A stretch of DNA of 10,364 nt, from the NCBI GenBank assembly GCA_947457325.1, contig CANGVU010000019.1, positions 1-10,364 on the forward strand, read 5' to 3'. Origin of the DNA: Flavobacteriales bacterium. GTDB lineage: Bacteria > Bacteroidota > Bacteroidia > Flavobacteriales_D > Sanyastnellaceae. The notes under the pieces were generated by a model. The model was not told the DNA's origin, searched no databases, and saw only the letters and a list, made by a program, of their open reading frames with translations. Of this stretch, positions 7,291 through 10,364 are shown piece by piece (within the stretch, counting starts at the first letter, position 1; every line of letters starts with the position of its first letter). The position numbers and the translations under genes are program-made.

Positions 7291-9690
7291 TCAACCCCTT
7301 AATTCAGCTCCTAAAGGTTCGCATATGCCTTGGGTAATGCGCTCCATTGCTTTTTCAATTTGTCCGTCGGTCAAGGTTGCGCCTTGGTCTTGTAATACAA
7401 ATCCCACTGCGTAAGATTTTTTACCTTGTGGCAATTTATCACCTTGATAAATGTCAAACAAGAATGCATCTTTCAATAGTTTTTTCTCTGATTGGAAAGC
7501 TGCTTGGGTGATGGATTGGAAAGTAACTTTTTCATCGAGTAACAAAGCTAAATCTCTTCTTACAGAAGGAAACTTGGCAATGGATACCGGAGGTGTTTTT
7601 GTCTTATTTAACAATGAGATATATTCATTCAGATTCAATTCCAAATAAAATACGGGTTGCTTTATATCATGTGTGTGAAGCGTCTTGGAAGATACCTTGC
7701 CCAAGGTGATGGTCATTTTTTTGTAGCTGTATTGGGCCGCCTCACTGAAATGTTGGTGGGCTATGGCTTGGCCGTTGCTCAGGGATTGTCCCAATCTTTG
7801 CATCAACTGTTCAGCAAAATAGCGAACATGTCGGTAGCTGATATTGTTTGCTGTACCATGGGCATTGATGTTCTCCGTTTGTCCACTCAACCAAATGCCC
7901 AACATCATTTGCTCTTCAAATCCATTTTCTGATTTGTGGTAGATATTTCCCATTTCAAACAGCGCCAAATTGTTGTTTTTGTGATTGATGTTTAAGGCAA
8001 CGGCTTCCAATCCACTGTGGATCAACTCAGGTCTTAACACGCCCAAATCCTGACTCAGTGGATTTAATATCGAAACAACATTTTCTTTGTCAGTGTGGTA
8101 GCTGGTTTTGGTCAATGAGAGACTTTGTATCTCTGTTAATCCCAATGAGCACAACATCTCAGCCAATTGGTTTTTTCTGTGGTGTGGCGCTAAGTAGGCA
8201 TTTCCCCAGGTAAAGCTCACTTGAGATGAAGCTTCCACATTGTCAAAACCATAAACGCGCAATACTTCTTCAATCAAATCAATCTCACGCGTTACATCTG
8301 CTCTGCATCCGGGTACACTGACAATCCAAGAATCTTCATTTTTACGTTCAATACCAAATTCCAATTTGTGAAGGATATTGTGGATGGTATCAGACTCAAT
8401 TTTCTTTCCTATAATTTGATGGGCTTTGCTTGGGTGAAATACGATTTGTTGTCTTTCAAAAGGCAACAAAACAACCTCTTGCATGGCTTTGGGTTGTGCA
8501 TCACAAATCTCCATCAGCAATGCAACAGCGCGCGCCTTGGCTGCTTCATATAATTCTGCATCTACTCCGCGTTCAAATCTGAAAGAGCTATCGCTATGAA
8601 TCCCATGGGCTCTGGCAGATTTTCTTACACGAACGGCATCAAACAATGCACATTCCAAGTAGATCTGCGTTGTGTTTTCATTTACGCCGCTTTCTTTTCC
8701 GCCCATCACTCCGGCCAAACATGCTGCTTGATTTTTGTTGTCAAAAATAACAACATCTATCTCAGAACACTTTCTTTCCGTTCCATCTAAGGTGACCAAT
8801 AATTCGCCAACAGCACCATTGCGCACTTGAACATGGTTACCCATGATGTCAGCATCAAAAGCATGAAGCGGTTGTCCCATCTCATGTTGCACCCAATTGG
8901 TAATGTCTACCACAGGGTGTATGCACTTTACTCCAATAGCCTGCAAACTGGTTTTCATCCAATCAGGAGTTTCGCTATTGGGTTTGATATCGATTTGTAT
9001 CAAAGTGTAACGCTTGACTTGAGTAGCTGGATCGATACTCAGTTGAAAATCACCATGCCCTAATTTGGGTAGATGGGGTATCTTTTGAAGGAACGAACTG
9101 GATTTTACATCATCGGATGCTGCCATTAATTCACGTGCAACACCATAATGGGACATGGCATCTGTTCGGTTTGGGGTTAGTCCAATTTCCAAAGTGGTGT
9201 TGGCCCCCATTTTCAAATACTCAGCTGCTGGCATGCCGATGGCGGCATCTTCAGATAACACCATAATACCATCATGGCTTTGACCAATACCCAATTCATC
9301 TTCGGCACAGATCATTCCATGACTTTCTACGCCACGAATTTTACTCTTTTTGATTTTTAAAGCTTCTTCCCCGCCTTGTGGGTATAAAGTACAACCAACC
9401 AAGGCAACCAATACTTTTTGACCCAAAGCGACATTGGGAGCACCACATACTATTTGCAAAGGGCTTTCTTGGCCTACTTCAACTTGTGTAACACGCAGAC
9501 GCTCTGCATCTGGATGAGGCTGAACGTCAATAACGTGACCTACGACAACATGATTTAAACCACCTTTGATGGTTTCTACTTCTTCAATTCCTTCAACTTC
9601 TAAACCAACACGGGTAAGACGCTCTGCTGCTTGCTCGACAGGGGGAAGTGGATGGATAAAATGAGCAAGGTAGTTGTAATAAATGCGCAT
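7291..9690 (-). CDS. pheT: Phenylalanine-tRNA ligase beta subunit
   Basis: A 799-residue beta chain of the cytoplasmic alpha2-beta2 enzyme that charges tRNA-Phe; length is normal. Domains in order are: MRIYYNYL start; EMAP-type tRNA-binding OB fold (about 38-150, with VVVGHVIDVQPHPDAERLRV, IVCGAPN and ICAEDELGIG); B3/B4 editing domain (about 205-390, with VDITNWV, GQPLHAFDAD, GGKESGV and SFRFERGVD); B5 domain (about 405-475); inactive synthetase-like core (about 480-690, with NPLSQDLGVLRPEL); and a C-terminal FDX-ACB anticodon-binding domain (about 703-799, FPSVRRDLALLLDE). The frame could open at a TTG at 9702, but family members begin M(K/R)I.YNWL, which fixes ATG 9690. The alpha-subunit gene pheS is not adjacent. 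The gene sits between the MORN/TonB_C gene (27 bp upstream) and the phosphatase gene (34 bp downstream). No leader peptide or T-box is visible in the short upstream gap. Confidence 0.97.
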   Translation of the reverse strand: MRIYYNYLAHFIHPLPPVEQAAERLTRVGLEVEGIEEVETIKGGLNHVVVGHVIDVQPHPDAERLRVTQVEVGQESPLQIVCGAPNVALGQKVLVALVGCTLYPQGGEEALKIKKSKIRGVESHGMICAEDELGIGQSHDGIMVLSEDAAIGMPAAEYLKMGANTTLEIGLTPNRTDAMSHYGVARELMAASDDVKSSSFLQKIPHLPKLGHGDFQLSIDPATQVKRYTLIQIDIKPNSETPDWMKTSLQAIGVKCIHPVVDITNWVQHEMGQPLHAFDADIMGNHVQVRNGAVGELLVTLDGTERKCSEIDVVIFDNKNQAACLAGVMGGKESGVNENTTQIYLECALFDAVRVRKSARAHGIHSDSSFRFERGVDAELYEAAKARAVALLMEICDAQPKAMQEVVLLPFERQQIVFHPSKAHQIIGKKIESDTIHNILHKLEFGIERKNEDSWIVSVPGCRADVTREIDLIEEVLRVYGFDNVEASSQVSFTWGNAYLAPHHRKNQLAEMLCSLGLTEIQSLSLTKTSYHTDKENVVSILNPLSQDLGVLRPELIHSGLEAVALNINHKNNNLALFEMGNIYHKSENGFEEQMMLGIWLSGQTENINAHGTANNISYRHVRYFAEQLMQRLGQSLSNGQAIAHQHFSEAAQYSYKKMTITLGKVSSKTLHTHDIKQPVFYLELNLNEYISLLNKTKTPPVSIAKFPSVRRDLALLLDEKVTFQSITQAAFQSEKKLLKDAFLFDIYQGDKLPQGKKSYAVGFVLQDQGATLTDGQIEKAMERITQGICEPLGAELRG

Positions 9691-9704
9691 AGAAAAATAC
9701 AAGT

Positions 9705-9718
9705 ATCGCGTTAGCGAT
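9705..9718 (-). other. Small hairpin between the TonB_C gene and pheT
   Basis: On the minus strand ATCGC-TAAC-GCGAT forms a perfect 5-bp stem with a 4-base loop. It starts at the last base of the upstream stop codon (9720-9718) and is followed by ACTTGTATTTTTCT directly before ATG 9690. It could act as a weak terminator, attenuator or RNA processing signal separating the upstream gene from pheT. It is short enough to be coincidental. Confidence 0.3.
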
Positions 9719-10364
9719 TATTCAAAACTAATGGGAAGGATAATCTCTGATTCAATGGCGACGCCATTGCGTTGTCCAGGACTCCAAGCGGGCATGCCCA
9801 TGACAAATTGCATGGCAGCAGCATCCAATTCAGGATGCACACCTTGTGTAACTTTAGGACTTTTAACTAAACCATCAGCGCCGATAACAAAGGACAAGTA
9901 AACTGTACCTTTGATGCCATTCAAAATGGCTTTTTCTGGGTATCGAAGGTTTTTATCGATGTAATTTTCCAAATCAGCAAAGCTAGCTTGAGTAGTTGCT
10001 TTGTTGGAGTTTTCCTTTGTTTTAGCACTCTCCTCAGAAGCCTTCTGGTAAGCGCGGTCAGGGAGTGGTGCGCCTTCTGGATTCCAACGCTTCCATGTTC
10101 CTACTTTCATCCCTTTGTTGTAATCGCCTTCAGCTTCTTTGTTTCCGTTTTGGTTATAAAAGACAAAATGGCCGTGTGGAATTTCTAATTTTTCATCTAT
10201 GTATTTCCCAGTCATGAACATTTGTCCACCCAAGAATGTGATGGTTACATCGTACAAACCATCTTTCAAAGTTGAAGTTCTGGTGTAAGAGGAAACCGAT
10301 TCTTCCTCGATGACAACGAATTCACTGTTTAAATATTCTTTTTTCTGGCTCCAAGCAGAGAGAC
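9718..10364 (-). CDS. Secreted/periplasmic MORN-repeat protein with TonB C-terminal domain (5' end cut by window)
   Basis: The reading frame stays open from its stop to the right edge, giving 214 visible residues. The N-terminus lies outside the window. The first visible residues, LSAWSQKKEYLN, look like the end of a signal peptide with cleavage near S-Q. A MORN_2/YwqK-like stretch spans about 63-99 (HGHFVFYNQNG, GDYNKGMKVGTWKRWNPEG). A charged Ala/Lys/Ser/Thr linker covers 105-127. A TonB_C domain runs from about 139 to the end (RYPEKA, GIKGTVYLSFVIGADG, LDAAAMQFVMGMPAWSPG, ILPISF). Classical TonB carries energy from ExbBD to outer-membrane receptors through a long Pro-rich spacer. That spacer is absent here, so this is more likely a periplasmic or envelope protein of the kind often auto-named 'energy transducer TonB' in this phylum. 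A TTG at 10269 lies inside the domain region and is not a credible start. It is probably cotranscribed with pheT. Confidence 0.85.
   Translation of the reverse strand, partial: LSAWSQKKEYLNSEFVVIEEESVSSYTRTSTLKDGLYDVTITFLGGQMFMTGKYIDEKLEIPHGHFVFYNQNGNKEAEGDYNKGMKVGTWKRWNPEGAPLPDRAYQKASEESAKTKENSNKATTQASFADLENYIDKNLRYPEKAILNGIKGTVYLSFVIGADGLVKSPKVTQGVHPELDAAAMQFVMGMPAWSPGQRNGVAIESEIILPISFE

Noticed and set aside
9691..9698. TATTTTTC directly before pheT as a -7 promoter element
   Set aside because: It would place the transcription start inside the coding region, and no TTTG box lies at the usual 19-21 base spacing (the nearest is 23).
1..10364. Mobile element, CRISPR array, tRNA/rRNA or defence system
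   Set aside because: No transposase, integrase, terminal repeats, spaced direct repeats or RNA-gene motifs were seen; all genes but two small-window unknowns belong to chromosomal families.

Overview
The window looks like ordinary chromosomal DNA from a member of the Bacteroidota, probably near the Flavobacteriia/Cryomorphaceae-type lineages. The evidence is a large secreted protein with a type IX secretion (T9SS)-like C-terminal domain, a SpoIIE-type phosphatase with the NILDSIEYAKRIQDAMLPS linker typical of this phylum, a MORN/TonB_C secreted protein, A-rich rather than Shine-Dalgarno leaders, and promoter-like elements matching the Bacteroidota consensus (TTTG-N19-21-TAnnTTTG). No plasmid, phage, transposon, CRISPR or defence genes are visible.

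Layout, left to right. Bases 65-4306 (+) encode a 1413-residue secreted protein of unknown function. It has a signal peptide, a conserved N-terminal region with an acidic DxDxDG site, and a C-terminal sorting-like domain with an unusual tail. Facing it, only 8 bp from its stop, is a 76-residue single-pass membrane protein (4545-4315, -). A 104-bp divergent region separates that from an alanine dehydrogenase/PNT-family dehydrogenase (4650-5873, +). The dehydrogenase stop codon abuts the stop codon of a six-helix membrane PP2C/SpoIIE phosphatase (7256-5874, -). The phosphatase lies 34 bp downstream of pheT (9690-7291, -). pheT in turn lies 27 bp downstream of a MORN + TonB_C protein (9718 to the right edge, -), whose N-terminus is cut by the window end.

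The three right-hand genes share a strand with short gaps and may be cotranscribed, linking a cell-envelope protein, a tRNA synthetase subunit and a signalling phosphatase. No common pathway is obvious. No stretch over 300 bp lacks a gene.

The points most worth checking are these. The dehydrogenase lacks two residues (Lys75 and His96 of the M. tuberculosis enzyme) considered important for alanine turnover. The secreted protein ends in a non-canonical sorting tail. The same gene shows an abrupt internal change in codon use. A perfect 8-bp inverted repeat spans the two facing stop codons near 4300. I found no convincing undescribed multi-gene system.
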